Positions 1 to 7,953 of a stretch of DNA of 64,000 nucleotides are shown here, piece by piece. The translations under genes and the position numbers were made by a program. Each line of letters opens with the position of its first letter. Within the stretch, counting starts at the first letter, position 1. The DNA comes from Sphingobacterium micropteri. GTDB lineage: Bacteria; Bacteroidota; Bacteroidia; Sphingobacteriales; Sphingobacteriaceae. Location: assembly GCF_014692515.1 (NCBI RefSeq), contig NZ_JACOIK010000001.1, positions 62,001 through 126,000 of the forward strand, given 5' to 3'. The notes beneath the pieces were generated by a model. That model made no database searches, had not been told where the DNA came from, and was given only the letters and a program-made list of their open reading frames with translations.

Positions 1-1
1 T

Positions 2-952
2 GTAGATAAACATGTCGAGATTTTGCGTGATGTAAACCTGTATAGTAGCGGTTTATATGACGAATTGGCAAAAATGCCGGGATTCGATTTTGAATTGGAA
101 CAGAACGGAATTATGTTGCTTTATAAGACCAAAGAGGTGCAACATGAGGAAATAGAACTTGCCAAGCGTGCACAGGATTTGCAGTTGGATGTAGAAATCT
201 TGGATACAGAAGCGATACAAGCATTAGAGCCTCAGATGAAATTGGATGTGTTGGGTGGAGCATTCTATAAATGTGACGGGAAATTGTATCCACAAAAACT
301 TATGAAACAACTGATTGCCTATTTAAAAGACGCTGGTGTAGAATTTCATGAGCAAACGACCGTTACGAAGTTCCTGCTCAGCGGACAGAAAATAAAAGAA
401 GTAAATACGACCAAAGGCAATTTCGCTGCGGATGAGGTGGTACTTGCAACGGGAGCAGATATTTCTAAATTGGCCGCGAAACTTGGTGTGAAAATACCGA
501 TTATGCCCGGAAAAGGATATTCCTTTATGTATACCCCCTCGGAAAGCCATCGTCTTCGACACGCCGCGCTTTTGTTAGAAGCGCGTGTTGCGGTCACACC
601 CATGGCGGGACAAATTCGGTTCAGTGGAACGATGGAATTGGGGTCGACAAATGATATAATATATAGAAATAGGGTACAAGGTATTGTGGAATCTATTCCG
701 AAATATTTCCCAGATTTGAACGTGGCATATCCCGAAGATAACGTCTGGTTCGGATATCGACCTTGTTCTCCTGATGGCATACCTTATTTAGGCCGGCTAA
801 GTAAAATCTCAAATGTGACGGTTGCCGGAGGAGCAGGTATGATGGGGTTGAGTGTAGGTCCGGCATTCGGAAAGATTGTCGCCGATACGCTGGCGAACCG
901 ATCACCGCAAATAAAAATCGAGACGTTTAAACCAGATAGGTTTTCTCCATAA
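2..952 (+). CDS. DadA-type FAD-dependent oxidoreductase, 5' truncated by window edge
   Basis: The frame is open from base 2, so the gene enters from outside; the TTG at 23 is only an internal codon. The N-terminal FAD-binding GxGxxG is missing. What remains is the substrate-binding and C-terminal part of the DAO superfamily. The motif GYRPCSPDGIPYLG and the glycine-rich GGAGMMGLSVGPAFGK near the end are typical of D-amino acid dehydrogenase-like enzymes, which oxidise D-amino acids or D-hydroxyproline to imino acids. It lies 21 bp before a DUF885 gene and heads a run with a permease and two proline-specific peptidases. In Bacteroidota, close relatives often sit in 4-hydroxyproline degradation clusters, so cis-4-hydroxy-D-proline dehydrogenase is a reasonable guess. 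Plain D-amino acid dehydrogenase or glycine oxidase-like activity cannot be excluded. Confidence 0.8.
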   Translation, partial: VDKHVEILRDVNLYSSGLYDELAKMPGFDFELEQNGIMLLYKTKEVQHEEIELAKRAQDLQLDVEILDTEAIQALEPQMKLDVLGGAFYKCDGKLYPQKLMKQLIAYLKDAGVEFHEQTTVTKFLLSGQKIKEVNTTKGNFAADEVVLATGADISKLAAKLGVKIPIMPGKGYSFMYTPSESHRLRHAALLLEARVAVTPMAGQIRFSGTMELGSTNDIIYRNRVQGIVESIPKYFPDLNVAYPEDNVWFGYRPCSPDGIPYLGRLSKISNVTVAGGAGMMGLSVGPAFGKIVADTLANRSPQIKIETFKPDRFSP

Positions 953-973
953 TAAGACGTAAATCCCTAAAAT

Positions 974-2737
974 ATGATGATATCAATAAACGTAACCAAG
1001 ACGATGGCCTGCCTATCGTTCGTATTCTTTTCAACCATGATCAGTGCCCAAAAACAAAATCTATACAATCATACCACACCTATTGAACCGCTTGTTATAC
1101 AATATGGTCATGATGTACAGGCAATAAACTATTTTTACGGTCCTATGCCCAAAGACTGGGGCACTCAGCGGGCGACCGCTTCTCCGGAGCAGCTGCAACG
1201 CTTGGCGGAATTAGACCAATCGTATTTGGAGAAACTGAAAGCTTTTCCATATGACCTGCTGGAAACAAACGGGCAGGTAGATTATATTCTGCTGAATCGG
1301 AAGATAAAACAAAATATAGAGAAACTACAGGACGAGAAAAAGCAGTATATGCAATTAGGACGTTATTTCCCATTTGCAGAAGATATTTACGACTTGGAGA
1401 AGAAGAGAAGAAGAGGTGTCCCGATTAACGGAGAAGAAGTCGCCGGAAAACTAAACGCTATCACTAAAAAAATAGAACAAACAGAAAAAAGCGTTGCATA
1501 CGATACCTCATTGACGTTTGAGGATGTGGCGTTCTTAAACCAGGTGCTGGAATCGCTAAAACTTAGATTGAGTAGCGTGTACGATTTTTATAACGGTTAT
1601 GATCCGATGTTCACTTGGTGGGTACCGCAACCGTACAAGCAGCTTTCTGAAAAATTGGATCAATATACAGCGGTATTGAACGGGTCGGTAGAACGTCAAG
1701 TTTTTGATGACGGTAGCCAGATAGGTGGCAATCCTATCGGACGGGAAGCGTTAAACAAACAACTAAGAGACGAGATGATAGTTTACACGGCAGATGAACT
1801 GTTACGCTTGGCTGATCAAGAATTTGCATGGTGTCAGGCAGAGCTATTAAAAGCATCTCGGGAAATGGGGTTTGGAGACGACTGGAAAGCTGCGCAAGAG
1901 AAATTGAAAGATGCATACGTTTCCCCAGGCCAACAACCAGAACTGATCTTGAAGCTATACAACGCCGCACAGGAATTTATTCGGGAGCACGATTTAATGG
2001 ATATCCCATCCTTGGCGGATGAAACCTGGGGGATGATCATGATGACGCCCGAACGACAATTGGTGAACCCATTCTTTACAGGCGGTCGGGAAATAAGTAT
2101 TTCTTATCCTACCGATGGGATGACACATGAACAGAAACTGATGAGTATGCGTGGCAATAACCCCTATTTCTCCTACCCGACGGTGCAACATGAGCTAAAT
2201 CCCGGACACCATTTACAGTACTTTATGAATAGGCGGCATAAGCCCTATCGTGAGCACGCTTTTAATACGCCATTTTGGACAGAAGGCTGGACATTGTATT
2301 GGGAGCTCCTGTTGTATGATAAAGGATTTGCGAAAACTCCGGAAGAACGTATGGGTATGCTGTTTTGGCGGATGCACCGATGTGCGCGAATCACCTTTAG
2401 CATCAAGTTCCATTTAGGCGAATGGACTCCGCAACAGTGCATCGACTATTTGGTCGATAACGTAGGTTTTGAAGTGGCGAATGCCCACGGTGAAGTAAAG
2501 CGTTCTTTCGAAAGCCATTATGGTGAGTTGTATCAATTGGCCTATTTAGTGGGTGGTTTGCAATTAATGGCAATTAAAAACGAACTGGTAGATGAAGGAG
2601 GAATGTCTTACAAAGCATTTCATGATCGTGTTATCAAGGAGAATTACATGCCCATGGAGATGTTAAGGGCTGTTTTGATTGGACAGGATTTGTCTCCTAA
2701 CCATGAAACGAAATGGGAATTCTATAATTTCAAATAA
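974..2737 (+). CDS. DUF885 family protein, putative exported zinc metallopeptidase
   Basis: The 587-residue product starts with a signal peptide (hydrophobic stretch ending near SAQ, residues 1-26), so it is probably periplasmic. The C-terminal half carries the family hallmark HELNPGHHLQ followed by FWTEGWTLYWE, which resembles the HExxH-plus-downstream-Glu zinc site of gluzincin peptidases. DUF885 proteins are generally regarded as metallopeptidase-like, but their substrates are poorly known. Two adjacent ATGs (974 and 977) could start translation. The stop is 8 bp before the APC permease ATG, so the two are almost certainly co-transcribed. The neighbours (permease, S9 and M24 proline peptidases) suggest a role in peptide degradation; the exact cleavage specificity is unknown. 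Confidence 0.8.
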   Translation: MMISINVTKTMACLSFVFFSTMISAQKQNLYNHTTPIEPLVIQYGHDVQAINYFYGPMPKDWGTQRATASPEQLQRLAELDQSYLEKLKAFPYDLLETNGQVDYILLNRKIKQNIEKLQDEKKQYMQLGRYFPFAEDIYDLEKKRRRGVPINGEEVAGKLNAITKKIEQTEKSVAYDTSLTFEDVAFLNQVLESLKLRLSSVYDFYNGYDPMFTWWVPQPYKQLSEKLDQYTAVLNGSVERQVFDDGSQIGGNPIGREALNKQLRDEMIVYTADELLRLADQEFAWCQAELLKASREMGFGDDWKAAQEKLKDAYVSPGQQPELILKLYNAAQEFIREHDLMDIPSLADETWGMIMMTPERQLVNPFFTGGREISISYPTDGMTHEQKLMSMRGNNPYFSYPTVQHELNPGHHLQYFMNRRHKPYREHAFNTPFWTEGWTLYWELLLYDKGFAKTPEERMGMLFWRMHRCARITFSIKFHLGEWTPQQCIDYLVDNVGFEVANAHGEVKRSFESHYGELYQLAYLVGGLQLMAIKNELVDEGGMSYKAFHDRVIKENYMPMEMLRAVLIGQDLSPNHETKWEFYNFK

Positions 2738-2745
2738 CGGAATTT

Positions 2746-4164
2746 ATGGTAGAAACTAAACAGTCGTTTCATAAATCTATGGGGCTTTTGGATGCAACAA
2801 TGCTTGTTGCAGGAAGCATGATTGGATCCGGTATCTTTATCGTTTCTGCAGATATTGCCCGTAATACAGGGTCTGTAGGTTGGATGATGCTGGTTTGGGT
2901 AATATGTGGTTTTATGACACTCATCGCCGCACTCACCTATGGCGAACTCAGCGCGATGTTTCCGAAAGCCGGCGGACAGTATATATATATCCGCGAAGCC
3001 TATAATCCACTAGTAAGCTTCGTATTTGGGTGGACATTTTTTGCCGTGATACAAACCGCTACTATTGCAGCAGTCGGCGTTGCATTTGCAAAATTTACGG
3101 CGTATCTTTTTCCTGTATTGGATGAAGATGTGTATCTGTTGGTCGTGGGGAATTATCAAGTATCTTCCGCACAGTTGGTGTCTATAGGCGTCATTATCTT
3201 ATTAACCTTTATTAATTCGCAGGGTATCAACAGTGGGAAACGTGTGCAAACAACCCTTACGTTGATTAAGATTTTTAGTCTCTTGCTACTCATACTTTTT
3301 GGTTTCTTGGCCTTTAAACATGAGATATGGAACCTTAATTGGCATGCAGAAGAGATGTGGAACTTACGACGTTTGAACATCGATGGGACGTTTGAGAATT
3401 ATACGACGTTTGGCGCCTTTGGCGCGCTTTCCGCAGCTTTGGTAGGAGCACTGTTCAGTAGTGATTCTTGGCATTCCTCATCTGCTGTGGCAGGCGAAAT
3501 TAAAAATCCGCAACGTAATATAGGTCTCAGCTTGGCGTTGGGAACGACAATCGTAACGGTGGTTTATATCTTGGCAAACATTATGTATACGAGTGTTTTG
3601 GATTTGCAAGCGATGGTGAGTGCTCCTAAAGACCGTATCGCGATGAGCGCTGCCCAAGAGATTTTCGGACCTTTTGGAATTACGATTATAGCCGTCATGA
3701 TTATGATCAGCACATTTGGCTGTAACAACGGTATTATCTTAGCCGGTGCGCGCGTTTATTATTCTATGGCACAAGACGGGTTGTTCTTTAAAAAGGTAGG
3801 GATATTGAATAAGAATGCTGTTCCGGCATATGCTTTATGGATACAGTGTGTTGTAGCCTCTCTGTGGTGCCTTAGCGGTAAGTATGGAGACTTATTGGAT
3901 ATGATTACAAGTGTAGTTGTTATTTTCTATGTGTTGGCAGTCGCGGGGGTTATTCGCCTGCGTTATACGCGTCCAACCTTAAAGCGTCCTTATAAAGCTT
4001 TTGGATATCCTTACTTACCACTTGTTTACATTTTGATGGGCCTTTCCTTTGTGCTGCTGATGATAATCTATAAGCCAAATTATACGCTCCCTGGGGTTTT
4101 TATTGCCTTGTTAGGGATTCCTATTTTTTATGTTGTAAATAATAAAAGAAAGAAACATGTTTAA
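2746..4164 (+). CDS. APC superfamily amino acid permease
   Basis: This is a very hydrophobic 472-residue protein with about 12 membrane segments. The first segment contains the APC signature GSMIGSGIFIVSADIAR. The closest general type is the amino acid/polyamine/organocation family, which takes up amino acids across the inner membrane by proton symport or exchange. The C-terminus ends in a basic tail (NNKRKKHV). Its last 8 bases overlap the start of the S9 peptidase gene, which indicates translational coupling. Given the neighbours, free proline, hydroxyproline or another product of peptide hydrolysis is a plausible substrate, but the substrate cannot be read from sequence. Confidence 0.88.
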   Translation: MVETKQSFHKSMGLLDATMLVAGSMIGSGIFIVSADIARNTGSVGWMMLVWVICGFMTLIAALTYGELSAMFPKAGGQYIYIREAYNPLVSFVFGWTFFAVIQTATIAAVGVAFAKFTAYLFPVLDEDVYLLVVGNYQVSSAQLVSIGVIILLTFINSQGINSGKRVQTTLTLIKIFSLLLLILFGFLAFKHEIWNLNWHAEEMWNLRRLNIDGTFENYTTFGAFGALSAALVGALFSSDSWHSSSAVAGEIKNPQRNIGLSLALGTTIVTVVYILANIMYTSVLDLQAMVSAPKDRIAMSAAQEIFGPFGITIIAVMIMISTFGCNNGIILAGARVYYSMAQDGLFFKKVGILNKNAVPAYALWIQCVVASLWCLSGKYGDLLDMITSVVVIFYVLAVAGVIRLRYTRPTLKRPYKAFGYPYLPLVYILMGLSFVLLMIIYKPNYTLPGVFIALLGIPIFYVVNNKRKKHV

Positions 4165-6394
4165 AAAAAGTTTGAATACATGCCTATGTCTCCTTGTATT
4201 CTCTGGAGGCTTTGCGCAAGGTACAATAGAAGATTATGCCCGTGCAAAGGAATTACCCCATAAAATAGCAGACAAACTCTTCGATGTACCTCTACATGTG
4301 CAGTGGAATGAAGAAGGTACATTATGTTGGTATGAAAAAAATACCCTGAGCGGGAAAACGTATGTGTTGGTGAATCCTGCGTCGAAATCAAAATCTGTGC
4401 TATTTCAAGCAAAAATCGTAGAGCAGGCGCTGAGCAAGCAGCTGGGTAAAACAGCTAAATGGGACGCTGTCTCCACAAGGGACATGAAATTAATCGACAC
4501 CACACGATTTGAGTTTGTGTATGATTCGGTTCGGTGGATATGGGATAACGAGGTACGAGAATTGACAAAAAGGGATAGTATAAAAAAAGGAGATAGACGC
4601 GGTGGTTATTGGGGACATCGTTTTGACGATAGCAAAGGAGAGCCCGTAGAATCACCAGATAAAACAAAGATTGCCTATCTTAAAAATAACAATATATATG
4701 TAGCCGACAGGAGTAACCCTACAACGGAACGACAGCTGACGTTTGATGGTAGCCCCGGTGAATTTTATGCGGCTAATATAGTATGGTCGCCTGATGGAAA
4801 AAAAGTTGCAGGCATGAAGGTACGGAAGGCAGCGATCCGTCAGCTTACCCTTTTGGAATCTTCTCCCACAGATCAGTTACAACCAAAACTCCAGACAAGA
4901 GATTATGTGAAGCCTGGAGATGCATTGCCGCAGTATTACCCGGTAATTGCTAATTTGGAATCAAGCAAGTTGATCGAAGTCGATAAAAAGATGTTGGATA
5001 ATCAATTTTCCTTGAGTCGACTCGAATGGAGGCAGGATAGCCGAGCAATAACTTTTGAATTTAACAAACGCGGACACCAACAGTACGCTGTTTTGGAACT
5101 CGACGCCGCACAAGGAAATACGAGGGCTGTAATTAACGAAACAAATAAGACGTTTATCGATTACAGTGGCAAACGATATCGGTACGACATCGACGATGGG
5201 AAGGAAGTAATTTGGGCTTCTGAACGGGATGGCTGGAATCATCTGTATCTCTATAATGGGGAAACCGGACGAGTTACCAATCAGATTACAAAGGGGGATT
5301 GGGTTGTACGTAATGTTGTGCATGTAGATGAACAAAAACGAGAGATTATCTTTGAGGCGAGTGGAAAAAATACGAAGCAGGATCCGTATTTTATCCACTA
5401 TTACAAAATAGGCTTTGACGGAAAGAATTTACGCGAGTTGACGGAGGAAGATGCCAGTCATAAGGCTTATTTTAACACGAGTCACAGTTGTTTTGTGGAT
5501 GTCTATTCGAGAATCGACCAAACACCTACCGCAGTTCTGCGTGATGCAGCAGGACGTGTGATGATGGAATTGGAAAAATCCGATGACGGAGCATTAAAAG
5601 CGACAGGCTGGAAAGCACCAGAGGTATTTACTGCGACAGGCCGTGATGGTGTGCATGCTATATGGGGGATTATTATCCGGCCTACAAACTTTGATCCTCA
5701 TAAACAGTATCCGGTCATTGAATATATCTATGCGGGGCCACACAGTTCATTTGTTCCAAAGACATTTATCCCTAATCCGAGTGGTATGCAGGAATTAGCA
5801 GAACTAGGATTTATTGTCGTGCAGATTGACGGTATGGGAACATCTAACCGCTCGAAGGCTTTCCATGATGTCTGTTGGAAAAACCTTAAAGATGCTGGTT
5901 TTCCCGATCGTATACTGTGGCTGAAGGAAGCCGCTAAAAAATACCCGTATATGGATTTAGAACGTGTCGGCATTTACGGAACATCCGCTGGGGGGCAGAG
6001 TTCTACCGCTGCCTTGTTGTTTCATCCGGAATTCTATAAAGTTGCGGTATCCTCTTGCGGATGTCACGATAACCGTATGGATAAAATTTGGTGGAATGAA
6101 CAATGGATGGGATGGCCTATAGGTCCGGAATACGCTGAATGCTCTAACATTGAGAATGCCGGGAAGTTGGAAGGGAAATTGTTGTTAATCGTTGGCGAAT
6201 TGGATGACAATGTCGACCCGTCTTCGACCTATCAGCTGACAAATGCGTTGATTAAGGCGAATAAAGACCACGAATTAATTATGGTGCCTGGAATGGGGCA
6301 TTCTTCGGGAGGTGAATATGGTGAAAGGAAACGCCGAGACTTCTTTGTGAAGCATTTGATCGGGATAACTCCGCCGGATTGGAGGATGAATTAG
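4157..6394 (+). CDS. S9 family prolyl oligopeptidase, dipeptidyl peptidase IV type
   Basis: The 745-residue protein has a signal peptide (residues 1-20, ending FAQG), an N-terminal beta-propeller with WSPDGKK-type blades, and a C-terminal alpha/beta-hydrolase domain. The catalytic serine is Ser610 in GTSAGG. By family alignment the acid is Asp683 in GELDDNV and the histidine His715 in GMGHSSGG. DPP IV enzymes release Xaa-Pro or Xaa-Ala dipeptides from peptide N-termini, probably in the periplasm here. The start overlaps the permease stop by 8 bp, and the next gene, an M24 Xaa-Pro aminopeptidase, begins 10 bp after its stop. Together these two peptidases would dismantle proline-rich peptides. 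The exact S9 subfamily (DPP IV versus related exopeptidase) is inferred. Confidence 0.9.
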   Translation: MFKKSLNTCLCLLVFSGGFAQGTIEDYARAKELPHKIADKLFDVPLHVQWNEEGTLCWYEKNTLSGKTYVLVNPASKSKSVLFQAKIVEQALSKQLGKTAKWDAVSTRDMKLIDTTRFEFVYDSVRWIWDNEVRELTKRDSIKKGDRRGGYWGHRFDDSKGEPVESPDKTKIAYLKNNNIYVADRSNPTTERQLTFDGSPGEFYAANIVWSPDGKKVAGMKVRKAAIRQLTLLESSPTDQLQPKLQTRDYVKPGDALPQYYPVIANLESSKLIEVDKKMLDNQFSLSRLEWRQDSRAITFEFNKRGHQQYAVLELDAAQGNTRAVINETNKTFIDYSGKRYRYDIDDGKEVIWASERDGWNHLYLYNGETGRVTNQITKGDWVVRNVVHVDEQKREIIFEASGKNTKQDPYFIHYYKIGFDGKNLRELTEEDASHKAYFNTSHSCFVDVYSRIDQTPTAVLRDAAGRVMMELEKSDDGALKATGWKAPEVFTATGRDGVHAIWGIIIRPTNFDPHKQYPVIEYIYAGPHSSFVPKTFIPNPSGMQELAELGFIVVQIDGMGTSNRSKAFHDVCWKNLKDAGFPDRILWLKEAAKKYPYMDLERVGIYGTSAGGQSSTAALLFHPEFYKVAVSSCGCHDNRMDKIWWNEQWMGWPIGPEYAECSNIENAGKLEGKLLLIVGELDDNVDPSSTYQLTNALIKANKDHELIMVPGMGHSSGGEYGERKRRDFFVKHLIGITPPDWRMN

Positions 6395-6404
6395 TTGAAG
6401 AACA

Positions 6405-7811
6405 ATGACATATAAAGATTTGAATGGTATGTTTTCAGCAGAAACATACCAAAATAGACGGAAGATATTAAAGAAAAATGTATCAAGTGGGGTGATCCTT
6501 TTGTTAGGTAATATTGAAAATCCCATCAATTTTGAGCATAATACTTATCCTTTTCGACAAGACAGTTCTTTTCTATACTATGTAGGTGTGCGGGAGCCGC
6601 GGCTAGCCGCTGTTTTCGATATAGAAGAAAATTTGAACATCGTCTTTGGGGATGAATTACGTTTAGAAGACTTGGTTTGGAAGGGCAGGCAAGAAACTTT
6701 ACGGGAGAAATGCTCAAAATCCGGTATTATAGAAGTCCGGCCATTTCATCTGCTGGTAGACTATATCCAACTCGTATTGAAAAAAAACAGAAAGGTACAT
6801 TATCTTCCGCCTTACCAGTCACATAACAAAATTCTATTAAGTCAACTTCTAGACATCCCTATTGCAGAAATTCGATCTTCCGTAGATTTGATAGAGACGG
6901 TTGCAGCCCAACGCTCGGTTAAGGAAGCGCAGGAAATCGAAGAAATAGAACGCGCCATTCAGGTATCTGTGGATATGCATTTGTTGGTAATGCAGATGAC
7001 AAAGCCGGGGATGAAAGAATATGAACTTGTTAATGCCATTCAGAAATTTGCGGCAGATCAATGTTGTCCTTTAGCGTACCCGCCTATTGTTACGATACAC
7101 GGAGAAATATTGCATAATCAGTATCGTCAACATACGATTAAAAGTGGTGATATGATTTTGAATGATTCCGGTGCCGAGACAGCGCTAGGATATGCAGCTG
7201 ATTTAACACGCACGTTTCCGGTGGATCGATCATTCACCGTACAGCAAAAAGAGATATATAATATTGTGTTGAAAGCTTTTACAAGTGCTCGCAATATGTT
7301 GCAGCCAGGAACCAGATTCAAAGATGTACATCTGTATGCAGCGAAGACATTGGTAGAAGGTTTGATCGAACTGGGGATCATGCGTGGAGATCCGGAAGAA
7401 GCTGTCCAAAACCACGTCCATACACTATTTTTCCAATGTGGCTTAGGGCATCTGATGGGATTGGATGTACATGATATGGAAGATTTAGGCGAACAATACG
7501 TTGGCTATACAGCGGATGAGCCTAAAGATACAGCGACTTTTGGATTAAAATCTTTACGGCTGGGGAAAGCGTTATGTCCCGGCTATGTCGTAACCATAGA
7601 ACCCGGTATATATATTATTCCAGATTTGATTGACCAATGGAAAGCAGAAAAAAGACATGAAAGCTTTATTAACTATGCCACACTGGAACGATATCGAAAC
7701 TTTGGAGGTATCCGTATAGAAGATGATTTTTTGATCACAACGGATAGTTACCGCTTATTAGGCCCGGAACTGGCAAATACGGTAGAAGAAATAGAGGGAA
7801 TGAGAAGTTAG
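6405..7811 (+). CDS. M24B family Xaa-Pro aminopeptidase
   Basis: The 468-residue protein has an aminopeptidase P N-terminal domain (about residues 10-150, with FEHNTYPFRQDSSFLYYVG) and a pita-bread catalytic domain. The metal ligands are visible in order: Asp254 (NDSGAE), Asp266 (ADLTRTF), His349 (GLGHLMGLDVHD), Glu399 (IEPGIYI) and Glu439 (RIEDD). It has no signal peptide and is likely cytoplasmic. It removes the N-terminal residue from peptides with proline in second position. It is the last gene of the tightly packed plus-strand run starting with the FAD oxidoreductase; 142 bp separate it from the next susC. The start ATG at 6405 is the first in frame after the previous stop. Confidence 0.92.
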   Translation: MTYKDLNGMFSAETYQNRRKILKKNVSSGVILLLGNIENPINFEHNTYPFRQDSSFLYYVGVREPRLAAVFDIEENLNIVFGDELRLEDLVWKGRQETLREKCSKSGIIEVRPFHLLVDYIQLVLKKNRKVHYLPPYQSHNKILLSQLLDIPIAEIRSSVDLIETVAAQRSVKEAQEIEEIERAIQVSVDMHLLVMQMTKPGMKEYELVNAIQKFAADQCCPLAYPPIVTIHGEILHNQYRQHTIKSGDMILNDSGAETALGYAADLTRTFPVDRSFTVQQKEIYNIVLKAFTSARNMLQPGTRFKDVHLYAAKTLVEGLIELGIMRGDPEEAVQNHVHTLFFQCGLGHLMGLDVHDMEDLGEQYVGYTADEPKDTATFGLKSLRLGKALCPGYVVTIEPGIYIIPDLIDQWKAEKRHESFINYATLERYRNFGGIRIEDDFLITTDSYRLLGPELANTVEEIEGMRS

Positions 7812-7923
7812 AGCAATACTAAAACGAACTTTCCCAAAATTCATTTAGGTGTTTCTTATGTTAAAATTTGGTTAATCTTTGGTAATATAGATGTGTTATT
7901 GACATTTATTCGATTGTAACTTT

Positions 7924-7948
7924 AATGTTATTAAACACTAATAACATT
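7924..7948 (+). promoter_or_regulatory. Hairpin just upstream of the susC start codon
   Basis: AATGTTATTA at 7924-7933 and its exact reverse complement at 7939-7948 flank a 5-base spacer. The structure ends 5 bases before the ATG at 7954, so in RNA it would sit over the ribosome landing site; in DNA it could be an operator. I saw no convincing TTG/TAnnTTTG promoter in the 142-bp gap. Confidence 0.55.
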
Positions 7949-7953
7949 TAGTT

